Assembly (NCBI GenBank): GCA_019914995.1
Contig: CM034129.1
Span: 8,673,725 to 8,737,724, forward strand
Source of the DNA: Acanthochlamys bracteata
Taxonomy: Eukaryota > Streptophyta > Magnoliopsida > Pandanales > Velloziaceae
Reading direction: 5' to 3'
Length of the DNA stretch: 64,000 bases
Positions within the stretch are counted from its first letter, which is position 1. Each line of letters begins with the position of its first letter. Shown here piece by piece: positions 25,221 to 38,000 of the stretch. The notes below the pieces were generated by a model that was given only the letters and a program-made list of their open reading frames with translations, was not told where the DNA came from and searched no databases. The translations under genes and the position numbers were made by a program.

Positions 25221-26823
25221 TTAGAGAAAATTTCGAGAACCGGATAAACATTATGGAGAGAATATACGTGAAGTCGAGGAGTGCCTAATAAGTGCTGTGT
25301 CGCGTGCATCAAAGTGGCTGATTTGGTTTGTGTCTCAATTAGAGTCGTTGATGTGGTGAGTGCCTCCGATATTTTTTGAATGTTATAAGATGTGATTATA
25401 TCACACTATATATATATATATAGGGTGAAAATAAAGTCACTCATATTTTTAGGACGCTATAGGACACTGTTCTATTTTATATTTCAACTTTATTTTGTAT
25501 AAATAATTATGAGTTAAAATTCTTATGACAAAATTTTAGTTCAATTGAATCACAAATTAATTTCCATCCGTTTTGTTGATCAATTGCCAATATATATTTT
25601 TAAGATTTTTTTTTCTGTTATGTTGATCAAAAGAATAGATGGATATGTATTTGTTGTTATGAATCTTTCTTTTTAGAAAATGAATTTCAAGATGAGGTAT
25701 ATGAATATCAACATTAACATGCAATGATGGTTTATTTATAAAAGTCACAATGAAAAAAATATTGAATGTCAATGGAAGTAATCTTTTGAAAAAAGAAAAT
25801 CACTTTCGAAATCATTAAATAAAATAACCAAACTGCATATAATCCGTCCTTTCTATTCACTCAGAAAAAAAAAACATATGAAATATATATATATACACAT
25901 GTACATTTTTTTAAATTTAAAATTTGTTTATTTTTAAAAAATCTCTGAATAGTTTCTATTTTTCTTAACGTTCTAATTTCTAGGTAATCTCAAACATACT
26001 CTTAAACGGAGAACAGAGTACAACTGTTAAGTAATGTTAGTTTGCATTAGGAGAAGGCAGCAGGTGTAGGGAAAGGAACCCTTCAACCCAAAACAAAATT
26101 GACTTCCCATCAAACCAACAAATTTGTTTTCATTTCAACTTAAAGCAATCAATCATCAACGACAACACTCGCTAGAAAGAAAAAAATCAGAAATACTTGG
26201 ATACTATTTAAATGGACATTTCGACTTTAGTTGTTAAATCAGTAAAATATCGGCTAAATAATATAAATCTTTAAAAAAAAAAGCTATAACGTTGTTGTTA
26301 ATCTTTCTTATGCCAAAAAAAAATAAAATAAAATAATCTAACATTTGGTTTCTAGCAATTTTAAGGCCCTAAACTTAGAATAGATGGAATTTAGTTGGCT
26401 AAATTCCAACAAACCACAATACACCTATTGCTTCCCTCCAAATTCTTCAAGTCAAAATTTCTCACCAACTCTCTTCAATATTTATAATTAGTTTTCTTAC
26501 AAATCACACCAAAATCAAACAAACTCCCTTCCAAATCAAACCATTTAATTTCCATTTTCCAAATTATTGGAAGCAAGATTTCCATTATAATTTATAAATA
26601 ATCACTGAAAAACCACTTCATATAAACATTATTAAGAAAGAATCACTAAGAAACCACTTTCTTACAACAAATAATTGAAAATGGTTAACTCTTAATTAAT
26701 TTAATACCCAAGCCAACCATGTCTAACGTCTTCACTAGCTTTGTCCGTTCTTTCAAGGCAGTGTTTCTCTCTCTCTCTAGGCTTTCACCGAATTCTTTGT
26801 TTCTTTGTTTTTTTATTTGAAAG

Positions 26824-26838
26824 ATGAATTTCTCCTAA
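26824..26838 (+). promoter_or_regulatory. Possible short uORF before the IRX10-type gene
   Basis: ATG AAT TTC TCC TAA lies 173 bp upstream of the main start codon at 27011 and is probably within the 5' UTR, downstream of the CT-rich tract at 26768-26779. It is four codons long, so it could only have a mild effect on initiation. Its presence in the mRNA is inferred, not shown. Confidence 0.35.
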
Positions 26839-27010
26839 CAATCAACTGACTCTCCAACGCATTTTTGTCTAACCAAAGAGTTCTTGGAAGCTTTATTATT
26901 GATTCATTGCCTTAAGCTTTCTCTCTTCTACACCCAAAGAAGGAATCTTTCAAGCTTTCTTTTCTCTCCGTCTGAAAGCTTTTGGCTTTCTTCGATTGTT
27001 ATCAGGGAAG

Positions 27011-30000
27011 ATGAAAATGGAGTTCGGTTTTTGGGTTGTTGTTGTTCTGCTTCAGTTTTCTCTTATTTGTGGTCAGAGTCACCCGACAGAGAGGATCTCA
27101 GGTGAAATTCTGATTTTTTTTAAAAGTAAAAATGTTGGCTTTTGTTGACTTGTTGTTAGATTCGACGTGGATTGTGGCTCATTTGGTTTCTGTTGATTCA
27201 TTGCTTGAGAGATTTAGGCAGTAGTACAGCCGGTTGATGAAACTTATTACGGAAATTGGGAAGTCTAGTTATTTGTGAAGTTTTTGAGAGAATGGAGGTA
27301 CTGAATTGAGTAAAGCTTGAGCAATTTTGGATTTTCTACTAATTATCTGGTGCTTTAGTTTTAATATGTGTTGGAAATTTGATGTATGGGGAATTGACTG
27401 ATCTGGAATTTGGTTGTAGTTCCTCCAATGTTAGCTAAAATCATTAACAACCAGGCATTTTGGAGAATGAGTTGAATTTATTTGAGTTTTTGTTTGGCTA
27501 CTGATTGGGGCAAGGGTGACTAGTTTTAATTCTTTTTTATTTGCTTGAATTGGTTCGAGCATTTATCAAGAAATGAGCGATTCTTGACTTGCTGCCCAGC
27601 GAATGAAGTTGACGATGGTATCATTCACAGTTCATAGAGGCGTATTTTTGTGGATCAGAATTCAGTACTAATATAGGTTATTGATGCAACTATTATAGTG
27701 CATTTGATCATGGCCGATGGTTTTTCTTTGTTCATGAGTGAGGGCTACTCATCTTGTACTTACTATAAGGTGACCAGATGTTAGGTCTAGGCTGTTTTAG
27801 TAATTTCTTCCATTCCTTTAGCTGGTTTTATAGGATTCGCGTGTGAAGTTTGGGTTTCTGTTCAACTCTGAGTTTTACATGAATTAAGTCATTTGGCTTT
27901 TGGATTTCATCTAGCTCAGTTTAGAGTTTGCTTTCCAGCTTTTGTTATCAATAAACACTACTTAAAGAAAGTCTTTACCATTTTCAACTAACTGGTCTAC
28001 AAAGTATTTTTATTAGTCTGCTTTAGTAAAGTGTTGAAGTAGAAAGTGAAGTTTATGGTAAGTCAAGGCTGTTGATGCGTTGCTTCATTAAGTTTATAGG
28101 AAGCATGAGCATGTGGGTGAGTTCAGGTTTGTATGCATAGACTCAGATCTGTCTCTTTCCTTTTCATCTTACTGTGACTTTCAGATTCATTGACCATTAT
28201 GCTATGACTTACATTCATTAAAAGATTCTTATGTCTTTTTATGTTATCAAAAGTTTTATTGTATTTGAATAGGTAGTCACTTATCGATTTGCATATTTTG
28301 TTAATACCTTAATATAATTTTGTGGAGTGTCCAAAAGCATCAATGAGTTTCTTTTCATATTCTTAACAATTATATTCCCTCCAAAATAATTCTTGTTCGT
28401 CCATTCTTTTAGAATCGTGATGTACTACTTGTCTTGATGATTAATCTTTTAGCTCTAACCAACAGGAAGCGCCGGAGATGTTCTTGAGGATGACCCTGTT
28501 GGTAGACTTAAAGTCTTTGTTTATGAACTCCCCAGTAAATATAACAAGAAGATCCTGCTGAAGGATCCAAGATGCCTCAACCACATGTTTGCTGCTGAAA
28601 TCTATATGCATCGGTTTTTGTTATCAAGTCCTGTCCGGACACTTAATCCTGAAGAAGCTGATTGGTTTTATACACCTGTCTATTCAACTTGTGACCTGAC
28701 ACCTAGTGGCCTTCCTTTGCCCTTTAAATCTCCACGGATGATGAGAAGTGCAATACAGCTGATTTCGAAAAACTGGCCTTACTGGAATAGAACAGAAGGG
28801 GCTGACCACTTTTTTGTTGTACCTCATGATTTCGGAGCGTGCTTCCACTATCAGGTAAGATACAAAATATTTCAAAAGAAATAACTCAGTCTTGATAAAT
28901 TTTGTGAGCTTCAAGTATTCTGTAGTATTTAGTTTTAAAGCCCTGGTACCTGTGTACCTCCAGTTTGCTTTAAGACTATTCATGAGTACTATTAAGTTAT
29001 TTGAAAAGCTTTAGTATCTTCTATGTTTCCAGTTGTCAAATGCCTTATGCAAGAATACAGCATTGCTGTAAATTGTGAGAACGAACACGTTTTCTGTTAT
29101 TGTAAGACCCAGTTGTACATGATATGTAAATCATGCAAGAGTAACATACTTCTCAACCCATAGTGTTTTGTTGGTTAAGAAAAGCATCAAAACCTAAATA
29201 TCGAGAGCCTTTGTCCTATGGTTAGAATCAGGTTTGACCTTTTATACATACCAGAGCAGCAGATGCTAGGCTAACTTGAATGCATTTTCTTTCAGGAAGA
29301 AAAAGCTATTGAAAGAGGAATTCTTCACCTGCTTCAACGTGCTACATTGGTTCAAACATTTGGACAAAGAAATCATGTTTGTTTAAAGGATGGTTCCATA
29401 ACCATTCCTCCCTATGCGCCGCCTCAGAAAATGCAGGCTCACTTGATTCCACCTGAAACTCCTCGATCTATCTTTGTCTACTTCCGCGGTCTGTTTTATG
29501 ATGTGAGCAATGACCCGGAAGGTGGCTATTATGCAAGGTAAATACCGACAACATATATCCATCTCAGGACTAGATGCTGCATATGTTGCATAGCATGTTA
29601 CCTATTCTTATTACGGTTTTGTTGTCTTGAAAATAAACCCTGTCAGAATGTAGGCCTGTTTTCTGCATTTTAGAAAACGGATGGAATATTGACCAACATG
29701 GTCCATTTGCATCACATGATTGACTTTACATAGTTCCAGAGACCGTAAGTGCAAAGATAGGTCCCATACAAATTAGACTGTTTATAACTAAATTTAATCT
29801 GCTAAGCATATTCAGTGACTTTCGTAAGAAGTGAGCTCATGTTTACTTTTGATTATTTGACAGAGGTGCTCGCGCCTCAGTGTGGGAGAACTTTAAGAAC
29901 AACCCACTTTTTGACATTTCTACTGAGCACCCAACAACTTACTATGAGGATATGCAGCGGGCTATTTTCTGCTTGTGTCCATTAGGTTGGGCCCCTTGGA

Positions 30001-30377
30001 GCCCTAGATTGGTGGAGGCAGTAGTATTCGGTTGTATACCCATTATCATCGCTGACGATATTGTCCTTCCGTTTGCGGATGCTATCCCATGGGAGGAGAT
30101 CGGTGTGTTCGTAGCTGAGAAGGATGTTCCAAAACTGGACACCATATTAACCTCTTTGCCAATTGAGGTTATACTAAGAAAGCAAAGATTGCTAGCTAAT
30201 CCCTCGATGAAGCAGGCTATGTTGTTCCCTCAGCCAGCTCAACCGGGTGATGCTTTCCATCAGATATTGAATGGTCTTGCCCGAAAGCTCCCACATGATA
30301 ATAACGTCTACTTGAGGCCCGACCAGAAGATTCTGAACTGGACTGCTGGTCCAGTTGGTGATCTCAAGCCTTGGTAG
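27011..30377 (+). CDS. IRX10: Beta-1,4-xylan synthesis glycosyltransferase, IRX10/GUT type (GT47)
   Basis: Four exons (27011-27101, 28466-28854, 29296-29537, 29864-30377) give 411 residues, as expected for IRX10 or IRX10-L. Exon 1 encodes a hydrophobic N-terminus (FWVVVVLLQFSLIC), a signal peptide or anchor for entry to the Golgi. The exostosin-family GT47 domain follows: GRLKVFVYELPSKYNKK, HMFAAEIYMHRFLL, EADWFYTPVY, GADHFFVVPHDFGACFHYQ, SIFVYFRGLFYD, and the donor-site region CLCPLGWAPWSPRLVEAVVFGCIP. It ends NWTAGPVGDLKPW. IRX10 proteins extend the xylan backbone with UDP-xylose together with IRX9 and IRX14. Sequence alone does not separate IRX10 from IRX10-L. Intron 1 is 1364 bp and otherwise empty. 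Confidence 0.96.
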
Positions 30378-30828
30378 TCATAGTATGGACCTTTAGAGGC
30401 TCAGTTGCTAAGGTCTAAAACAAATGTAAATCTGTGGAGTTATATATTTCTGTTTTGTATTATCTTATTTTTTAGGGAGAGAGCTGTTATGGTATACTAG
30501 AAGCACTTTACCCGAATCTCCCCTTTTCTCCTGATAGTATTAGATACGTATGGCGTTTATAATTATAGACTTAATTGTTATAATGGAAGTCTTAAGTAGG
30601 AATAATATCACTTTCAATTTATCCAAGATTGTTGCTAACATTATTCACTTGAAAAGATTTGTTAAAATTTCTGTGATGAAAATTTTACTGTATCTGCTAG
30701 TCAAATTTTACTGTATTATGCTACTAGTTGAATCATTTATAAATCTAAAACGGTCAAAAATTTGCCGTCAAGCACTTTTAACAAGTCCTCATTTGAAAGT
30801 AGTGATCGCTTGATAGTTTCGGATATTA

Positions 30829-31050
30829 GGGAGCCGTTTAGTATTATTTTTGAAATAAAGTTTTTTTTTAAATAAAAAATATTTTTATTTTTTTATTTTA
30901 AAAAAATAAAAAATGTTATTTATGTAAAATTTTTTATACTTTTTAAAATTTTAAATAAATTTTATAAATATTTATAAAAAATATATTATAATAAATAAAT
31001 TAAAAAATTAAAAAATTATTTTTTAGGAAAGCAATATCAAACAGCTTCTT
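30829..31050. mobile_element. AT-rich MITE downstream of the IRX10-type gene
   Basis: The left end GGGAGCCGTTTAGTATTATTT pairs with the complement of the right end, AAGAAGCTGTTTGATATTGCTT. The interior is the same A/T-run sequence as in the 15264 element. A 9-base direct repeat ATCGCTTGA occurs at 30805-30813 and 31052-31060, just outside; it could be a Mutator-type target duplication if the left boundary extends to 30814. Confidence 0.6.
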
Positions 31051-31278
31051 AATCGCTTGACTGAAGACGTTTACGGGATATGCTGCTGCTGCTGCTAAAG
31101 TGCAAACTCTAAAATGGGGGTTTTTTTGACTCATTACGACGCTACGATCCCTAAAGAAGGGCTGTTCTAACTAAAAAAAATCCAAATGTTTATGGCAGTT
31201 TGCTTTCAATAATTTGGGAATAAAAAGCTACTGGCTGTTGTATCCGCGATACTTTCCTTAAAGTGAAAAAACTAAGGG

Positions 31279-31350
31279 GGGGCATTCCGAGAATTGAACT
31301 CGGGACCTCTCGCACCCTAAGCGAGAATCATACCACTAGACCAAATGCCC
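31279..31350 (-). tRNA. tRNA-Pro (anticodon AGG)
   Basis: The 72-nt minus-strand sequence folds as a standard cloverleaf. Acceptor GGGCATT pairs with AATGCCC, leaving C as discriminator. The D arm is TGGTCTAGTGGTA. The anticodon stem CTCGC/GCGAG carries the loop TTAGGGT, so the anticodon is AGG. The T arm contains GAGTTCAATTC (B box). There is no intron and no encoded CCA. A run of six T on the minus strand (31271-31266) follows as a pol III terminator. It is a nuclear cytosolic tRNA. Confidence 0.95.
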
Positions 31351-31564
31351 TTGCCACTAGACCCGTAACATCATTAAATCTCCCAATCTTTCAAGGTTTG
31401 CTGTTCTTCTTCAGTCTGTTTGGTTGACTCCGGTACTGGTTTCATCATTTCATCTCATGGATGAATTTCTTTATCAAACAAACGGTTGTTCAACCACTCA
31501 GGTCTCTACTGCTTCTCGGAGAAGGACAGCTAAGCTCAACATCCAAAGCGGCATCACCTCCATA

Positions 31565-32066
31565 GTAATCTTCTTCGCTGACCCAAACTAGTTTCACTGC
31601 AACTTTGCAAATTTTTGTTTCAAAGATTATTCCTTTGCAATTTTTGAATAAGTGGTGCTAGTTTAAAATTATGTAGATTGTATCTCGTTCTGTGACCCAA
31701 TGCTATTTTCACCTTAATTTTGAAAGGTTAGTTCTTTGCAGTTCTTGAGTAAGTGTTGTCTCAGCTTAAATTTCTATACATGGTATCTTGCTCTCTGATG
31801 CGTAGTTTTACTTTTATTAGTTTCTGTCTGAAAGATTAGTTCTTCGCAGTTCTGCTGAATAAGTGTGTCTTGCTCTCTGACTCACCACTAAGTTTAGCAT
31901 AATTTTGCATTTTTTGCTTGAAAATTACATTTCTTGATTAAGTGGTGGTAGCTAAATTTCTGTAAATGGTATCTTGTTCTCTTATACAACACTATGTTTC
32001 GGTGTAATAGCATAAAGATTTATTTGAAGATTTATTCTTTGTAAAATTTGAATAACTTGCTAGTAT
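31565..32066. repeat. Array of five diverged ~100-bp tandem repeats beside the tRNA gene
   Basis: Units begin near 31570, 31681, 31783, 31868 and 31968. The consensus runs: TATCTTGCTCTCTGAC, a short variable part, TTTAGCATAATTTTGCA, TTTTTGTTTGAAAGATTA, TTCTTTGCAATTCTTGAATAAG, then TGGTGCTAGCTTAAAT. No unit keeps a reading frame. The array starts about 215 bp upstream of the tRNA 5' end. Confidence 0.75.
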
Positions 32067-34500
32067 ATGTGTAAAATTGGATCGAGCTAAGCGGGCCGGA
32101 CTCTCAGCCTGGCCAATCGGTCGGCAGTGGCCTACTCGGCCCGATGAACAGTAACAAAACTTCGAGCCGATCTAGATCGGTCTTATGACAATATCAGGCT
32201 GATTTTGTCGGTCTAATATGCGGCCCGCTCGGTCAGATACTGTTGGTATTAACTGATTAACGTTAACCGATCAATATTAATAGTTAATTTAATCAATATT
32301 TATCATTGATCATATCAAATATTTATTAAAAAATAATTTTTAATAATAAAAAACATTTAAAATTTATTTTTATTTTAAAAATAATTTTAAAATTTATATT
32401 TATCTTAAAAATAATTTTTAAATTAATTTTTTAATAAAATAATAAATAAATCGGATAAATAGATGAATTGGATCATAAAAAACAAAACCGCCCATATTTG
32501 CACCTATGATTGTTCCATTTTCTTGATTTCTTGTTAATTTATATTTTGGTTTCTAGGGTCAGACAGGAATCACATCATGCATTGCAATTAGTTCTCTATT
32601 ACCGAATTTTGGAAGTGCTTTTTAACTTTTTAAAATAAAAAAATTTAAAATGTTTTAATAAACAAATTTTATTTTTTGTTAAAAATTAATAATAATAAAT
32701 ACGATGTTAAACTTTTTTATAATCTGTACAATTAAAAATTAAAAATTAAAATATAGAGTGAATGAAAGTAATTCGAAACCGCACCATGCGACCAGCTAAA
32801 CCTTCTTCTAGGCAACTTGCCATAGGTTTTTCGAATATTTTTAAAATATTTTTTATTTCAAAAAAAATTTATTTTATATTTCAAACATTTTTATACAAAA
32901 ATGCAGAAAAAGTTAGATGAATTTATCATTATTTAATAAATTTTACGGCATAATTTTTGAATTAAGGAATCTTGTTTTTGATGATTCAAAGTTATGCTTT
33001 ATTATATGTTAATATGTTCGTGTTACTTGGATTGATTTTAATTATACACGTTCATAAAAGTATTGGTATGTGCTTATTATATAGGCTAGTTATTTCATAA
33101 ATTTAGTCCAACATTCATTTTACAAATATCAATAACTAAAATCTTCTCATGCATATTATAAAATTTGAAGTACAAAATAATTATAATTAAATTTAACAAC
33201 AATATTTTAAGTACTCTGATAATTATTCCAATTCCAATTAATAAAACAGAAGGTATAATACAAATTATTCATTAAGGTATTTATACTATTACTATTATAA
33301 AAACGATACATAGGGAGTTTGGATCATCTTTTAATATATTAATAGGAGAAATATTGCATTCTATTTCAAAAAAATAATTTTTTTAATTTTTCTAAAAGTT
33401 TTTTAGAGAATTTATTTAAATATTTAAAATATATATAAAATCTTCTACGTATTAGAATTTTATTTTTCTTAAATTTACTTTTTTAGATAAAAATAAAATT
33501 ATTTTAAAAAAATACTATCTGTTTTAGAAAAATATCATTACAAAGCACTCCAAAACTTCTCATAAAACTGATTTTTAGAAAAAAAATTCTAAAAATCTTA
33601 TAAAAATAAATTATTTTAAAGAAAATGTATATAATTATTTAAAAATAAATTTTAAGTGAAAAATTGTTCCGGATATGATAGTAGCAACAATATTCTTATT
33701 GCATGGCTGAAAAAAATGTATGGAGCAACTCGATTTTCCTACGTAATTAAGATGCTAGTTAAGAGAGTTCTCAGTTAAATAATTTTATTAATATTTAAAT
33801 TTATTTTTTAAAATAAAATTTATATAAATAAACTGTTATATAAGATTAAAAAATAAATTTTATTATTTATAAAATTAAAAAATGAAATTTATTTTAAAAT
33901 TGTTTTCTATTTAATCAGTTTCAAATGTCAGTAACTCTACTTTTTCCCGCCAGATTTTGAGTTCCGAACAATTCTTATATTTTAATTACACAAAAAACTC
34001 AGAACTCTACTTTCATATGCGGAACTCCAATTTCAATTTTGTTATTTACACACTTCCCAATATAATTATATCTTTTAATTTTCAACACAATTTTAAAATC
34101 TATTGAAACATAAATACTAAGCTCTACTTCCATTTTATTTTTTAAAAAATTCTATTTTCTACTTTTTATTTTTACGAAACTCAGTTACGAATATTTAAAA
34201 TACGCCTTTAACTCGCACCGTCATGGCACAAACCTGTGTTGGATATAGAAAGAAACAAAAAATAAAAGATCCATCGTATCTGAAATAATTTTAAAAGTTT
34301 ATTTATATTGTTAAATTGAACTGGATGGAGATGGTCCAAACTAATAATCCAAATATTGGATGTTAGTTAATTGAACCGCTTCAAAGTGATCCATGTCGAG
34401 CCCGAATCCGAACATGGTTTCTAGAGTTCCGGCTCGTATCAGATGAGATCTAGCTGGAGAGGATGGGCCCCACTTGAAGCTTGCCCGCGAGACTTTATAA
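32066..34500. other. AT-rich intergenic region before the NFRKB-like gene
   Basis: A GC-richer block at 32090-32240 with repeated CGGTC/GGCCC phrases sits between loosely matching ends (GTGTAAAATTGGATCG near 32070, and the complement of ACCGCCCATATTTGCACCTA near 32505). It may be a hAT-like relic. Another relic of the GAACTC-rich Tourist family lies at about 33925-34208, with a right end ATACGCC then TTTAA but no clear left end. The rest is A/T runs. No gene was found. Confidence 0.5.
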
Positions 34501-34620
34501 GCCAACGGCTGCGAACAAGCGCATCTTCTCCAATCCTTCCTTCTCGTCTCTCTTGCCTCGATTCGTTTCCTCTTTCGGTTTCTTCTCTTTCTCTCTCTAA
34601 CAACAACCAAAAAACCCTAT

Positions 34621-34639
34621 CTCTCTCTCTCTCTCTCTC
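34621..34639 (+). repeat. (CT)n tract in the 5' UTR of the NFRKB-like gene
   Basis: An uninterrupted CT repeat lies about 50 bp before a splice donor (34689). CT-rich 5' UTRs are common in plants. It probably marks the transcribed leader, which starts somewhere after about 34480. Confidence 0.7.
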
Positions 34640-34664
34640 GTGCGGGTGCGCTCTCCTTCAATCA

Positions 34665-35061
34665 ATGATTCCAATCTTATTCACCAAGGTACGAATCCAA
34701 GGTTTCGATTAAGGTCTTTGTTTCCTTCAATTTGATTTGATTGATTAAGCGCGATATTGATTTTTTTTTTTGGAGATTTCTCTTGATTATGTTCGTTTCT
34801 TTTTTGATTTCTTTGATTTTATTTAGTTTCTTAAACATAATTTTGTTCCATGGTGGATTTTGAATGATTTCAATTTATTATTGTTTGATTTATTGTTTAG
34901 ATGGATGGAGTTCGATTTATTAGATTGAAGTGCCTTTTGCTTGAAGTAGGTATTTGTTATTAGTTGGAAATTTAGTTGATTGGCAACTAAGAGATGGTTG
35001 TTGTTATATCAGTGAAGATTAACATATACAAGAGTAACAGATGGGTTGTTGGTTGAGATGA
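34665..35061 (+). promoter_or_regulatory. Upstream ORF formed by 5' UTR splicing
   Basis: If the leader is spliced from donor 34689 to the acceptor ending at 35040, ATG at 34665 opens a 14-codon frame (8 codons from exon 1, then MGCWLR and TGA at 35059-35061). Its stop overlaps an ATG at 35058, which is in frame with the main start at 35070. An ATGA overlap of this kind can permit reinitiation. Splice sites are inferred by eye. Confidence 0.5.
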
Positions 35062-35069
35062 CTTTGGGG

Positions 35070-38000
35070 ATGGCGGCGGGTCAGCAAAAGAAGAGATTGA
35101 TAAGCTCGACTTTGACTGAACAATATAGAGGGAAGAAAAAGAAAAGGTTGAACTTGGCAGAATATTTGTTGAACTTTAAGTCGCGGGCTGCATTGGAGTG
35201 GGATGACTGTCAGAAGAGAGCTGTAGCAAAGAGGGAGCAAATTGCTATTACTTGGAAGGATGTCGCTTCTTTTCTTGATGCTGTACCTGAAGTTGGGTCT
35301 GGTCCAGCTGATGTCCTTTCTGTTCCTGTTGAAATCTTTGGTTTGGAAAATCTGACCGAAGTGCTTTCGTATGAGGTAATTTTGCTCTGCATCACTTATG
35401 CATTCTTTTTTGTTGCAACACCATGTTCAAGCTTTCTGAAGATCAGGGAATCTTCTACTTACCAGGTTTGGGCAACATGTTTGTCAGAAGCAGAAAGAAA
35501 GCTTCTTGCTCAATTCCTCCCTAGTGGGACAGCTACTGAACAAGTAGTTCAGTCCTTGCTTACTGGTGAAAATCTTCATTTTGGAAATCCTTTGATCAAT
35601 TGGTAACGAGATTTCCTCTTTTTTAATGAATTCATATTAATGTGAATACGATGTTTACATTTGAACAATCAGAGCATGCCTTGTCAAGAAGACTTGTGGA
35701 AGATTAGATCCTTTTTTGTTATTTTTAAATCCAACTGTGTAACATATTACTTTTACCATGTGCTCGCACTATGGATGTCTAGGTCTGGCATCTATGTCTT
35801 ACTTTCCTATGCTTTTTGGGTTTTGAGATGTAATATCTCCAAATTAATGGATATGATGAGCTTTTACTCCTGGTATTTCATGAGGTAATTGAGCTTAGTA
35901 AGACTTAGGTCAACATGTTCCACTTGTAAGAGTTTGCAGTCAAACTATTATAAGTTTTTGCTCCTTGGAAAAAGCTGGTTGTATGACCATTAAGAGACCA
36001 TATGAGACTTAACCTTGTAGGATTCTGAAAACATGAAGGATAAGATAGTTTGACATGTAAATTGCGAGGGCATTGCATATCTTAAAATTTTTAGAGAATG
36101 ACTGATGGATATGGTAAAGTTTCAACATATACAGAACATAAGCGTGAAGAAATATGGATGCTGTGTTGGATGCGTGGATACACAATCAAATACTGGACAA
36201 GAAAGGAAGTAATCAGAAAAACAAAGCCTGGTGGCATTGATTGAGACCAAGATCAGGAGAATTTACTTGAGGAGGTTTGCCATGCACAGACCAAAATGAA
36301 TTGATGGAACTCTTTCTGTTAGGGGAGATTTGGGGACACCTAAAAAGACTTGGTCAAAGCTTCCAAAATATGATTACATACTATTTGCATGAAAGACACT
36401 GCTAATGACTAAGCACAATGGCATGAAATGATCCATGTAGTCCTGCACTTGATGAGATTAGACTTGGTTGTTGTTGTAGAGAATGATTGAAGTAAGCTAG
36501 TAGCCATGTAGAGTAAGATGAATGGATATTGCTTAAAACTAAGCACATGGCATGATTTCTGATAGAAGATGATGAGGCTCTTCTAAGAGACAAGTGCTCC
36601 AAGATAATTCAATATAATGCTGGTTCTCAATGATTCTGATATGTCTTATCAAGTAGCTTTGTTGTATGTATGCTTTCTTGTCCAAAACAGAGCACACTGG
36701 CATGAAAGGATGAGGTTTGGTGGTTGTTATCTCCGTAGAGAATAACTGTACCAAGCTAGGACCTCTTAGGGTGTGTTTCAATTGCACGGAACGCACTTCT
36801 CTCGCTAGATTTTTGAGTTCAAGCTTATTTCCTGTGTTTCAGTTTACACCGAACTCACCGAATTCACTTTTAAACCACTTCTTACCGAACCCAGTTTCAC
36901 TGAATGCAATTTCACGAAACTCACTTCTTATCAATTAAAATACGCCCTTAGATTAAGATAAATGATGGATATTTTTCAAATGGCTCCAACGGAATGACTG
37001 ACTCTGTACTTATTCTGATAAAATTTGTTGAATATATATATGAAAGACAGTTGTTCGAAGGTAGATTATGATAATGTTTATTCTCAACTCCTTTCTTGTC
37101 GGAAACTTTATGAGAAAAACCATATGGGAAATTAGCATAATGCTTTGGTGATATTCAAGACCATTTTTGGTTTAGTTTCTCTGCAAATAGATAAGCTTTA
37201 TATTCTATCTGTTGTTATAGATACAAATTTGGATTTGAGATTGACATGTCCTTTTGAACGATGAAACTTCTATGTTCTTCTATTTTCAGTTGGCTAACTA
37301 GATTTGTAATTTTCTCCTGACACAGATTTTGAATTCATTCTTCATGATTGAGAGTGATTGTTCTTGTGTCTTTTGGTCATAGTAGGTGTTTATATGTTCT
37401 AGTCTTGCACCCAAAGAATGGTTAATTTTCTGGATATTCGTTTGTTCTTAACTCAGCATGAAGACTTGATTGAAGTTCTACCTATTGTCTTCCTATTTAT
37501 TATTCTTTACAAAGGCACTTCTTATGTCTTTGCCTTCTTGTTGCATTTTCTGCTGTAAGATGTGTATCTGCTGCTAATTCAAAGATATATTCGCAAAGGA
37601 AGCTCATTATTTTAAAATCTCTAGGTCCGGTAAACTTTGTTCTGGCAGCCTTCACCCAGACGAAGCTCTTTACTCGGAGAGGAAAATCAGGGCTAACAAG
37701 AAGGTCTATTATAAAGATTTGAACAGATATCATACCAAGTATGGCAGGAAAATTCTGTATCGCCTTTTGTTATAGTAGATATTTCCAGCTGGAGCATTCA
37801 TATGGCTACTATCAATTTGTTAACTTTCATTTTATATGTGAATGTTTATTCTCTCTATTGTTGCTTTGGCGCCAGTATGTTGGAAGCTCTAAAAAAATGG
37901 AAGGAGATATGGACAAGTAGCCACGATCCTGAAAAGTTAAGGTTGGTTCTGTATGCTCTTTTGTCACTTTTGTAATTTTATCAACTTTGGGACCCTCATT

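Larger units (their letters stand above)
22302..27010. other. Gene-poor region between CCT5 and the IRX10-type gene
   Basis: The genes diverge, so promoters lie at both ends. The CCT5 5' UTR probably runs to about 22440. The interior holds a local duplication (22446-22625), an unidentified degraded stretch (22990-24120), tandem repeats (24309-24570) and a degenerate minisatellite (24880-25220). AT-rich sequence follows. A CT tract at 26768-26779 marks the likely 5' UTR of the IRX10-type gene. No intact gene was found. Confidence 0.6.

Noticed and set aside
26884-27105. 73-codon frame covering the start of the IRX10-type gene
   Set aside because: It lacks an ATG start and is out of frame with the conserved IRX10 signal peptide, so it is a shadow.
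31279-31350. Organellar tRNA insertion
   Set aside because: The sequence fits the nuclear cytosolic tRNA-Pro(AGG) form, with an intact T-run terminator, and no organellar flanks are seen.
31565-32066. CRISPR-like array
   Set aside because: Repeats are about 100 bp, diverged, and have no short conserved repeat alternating with unique spacers; this is plant nuclear DNA.
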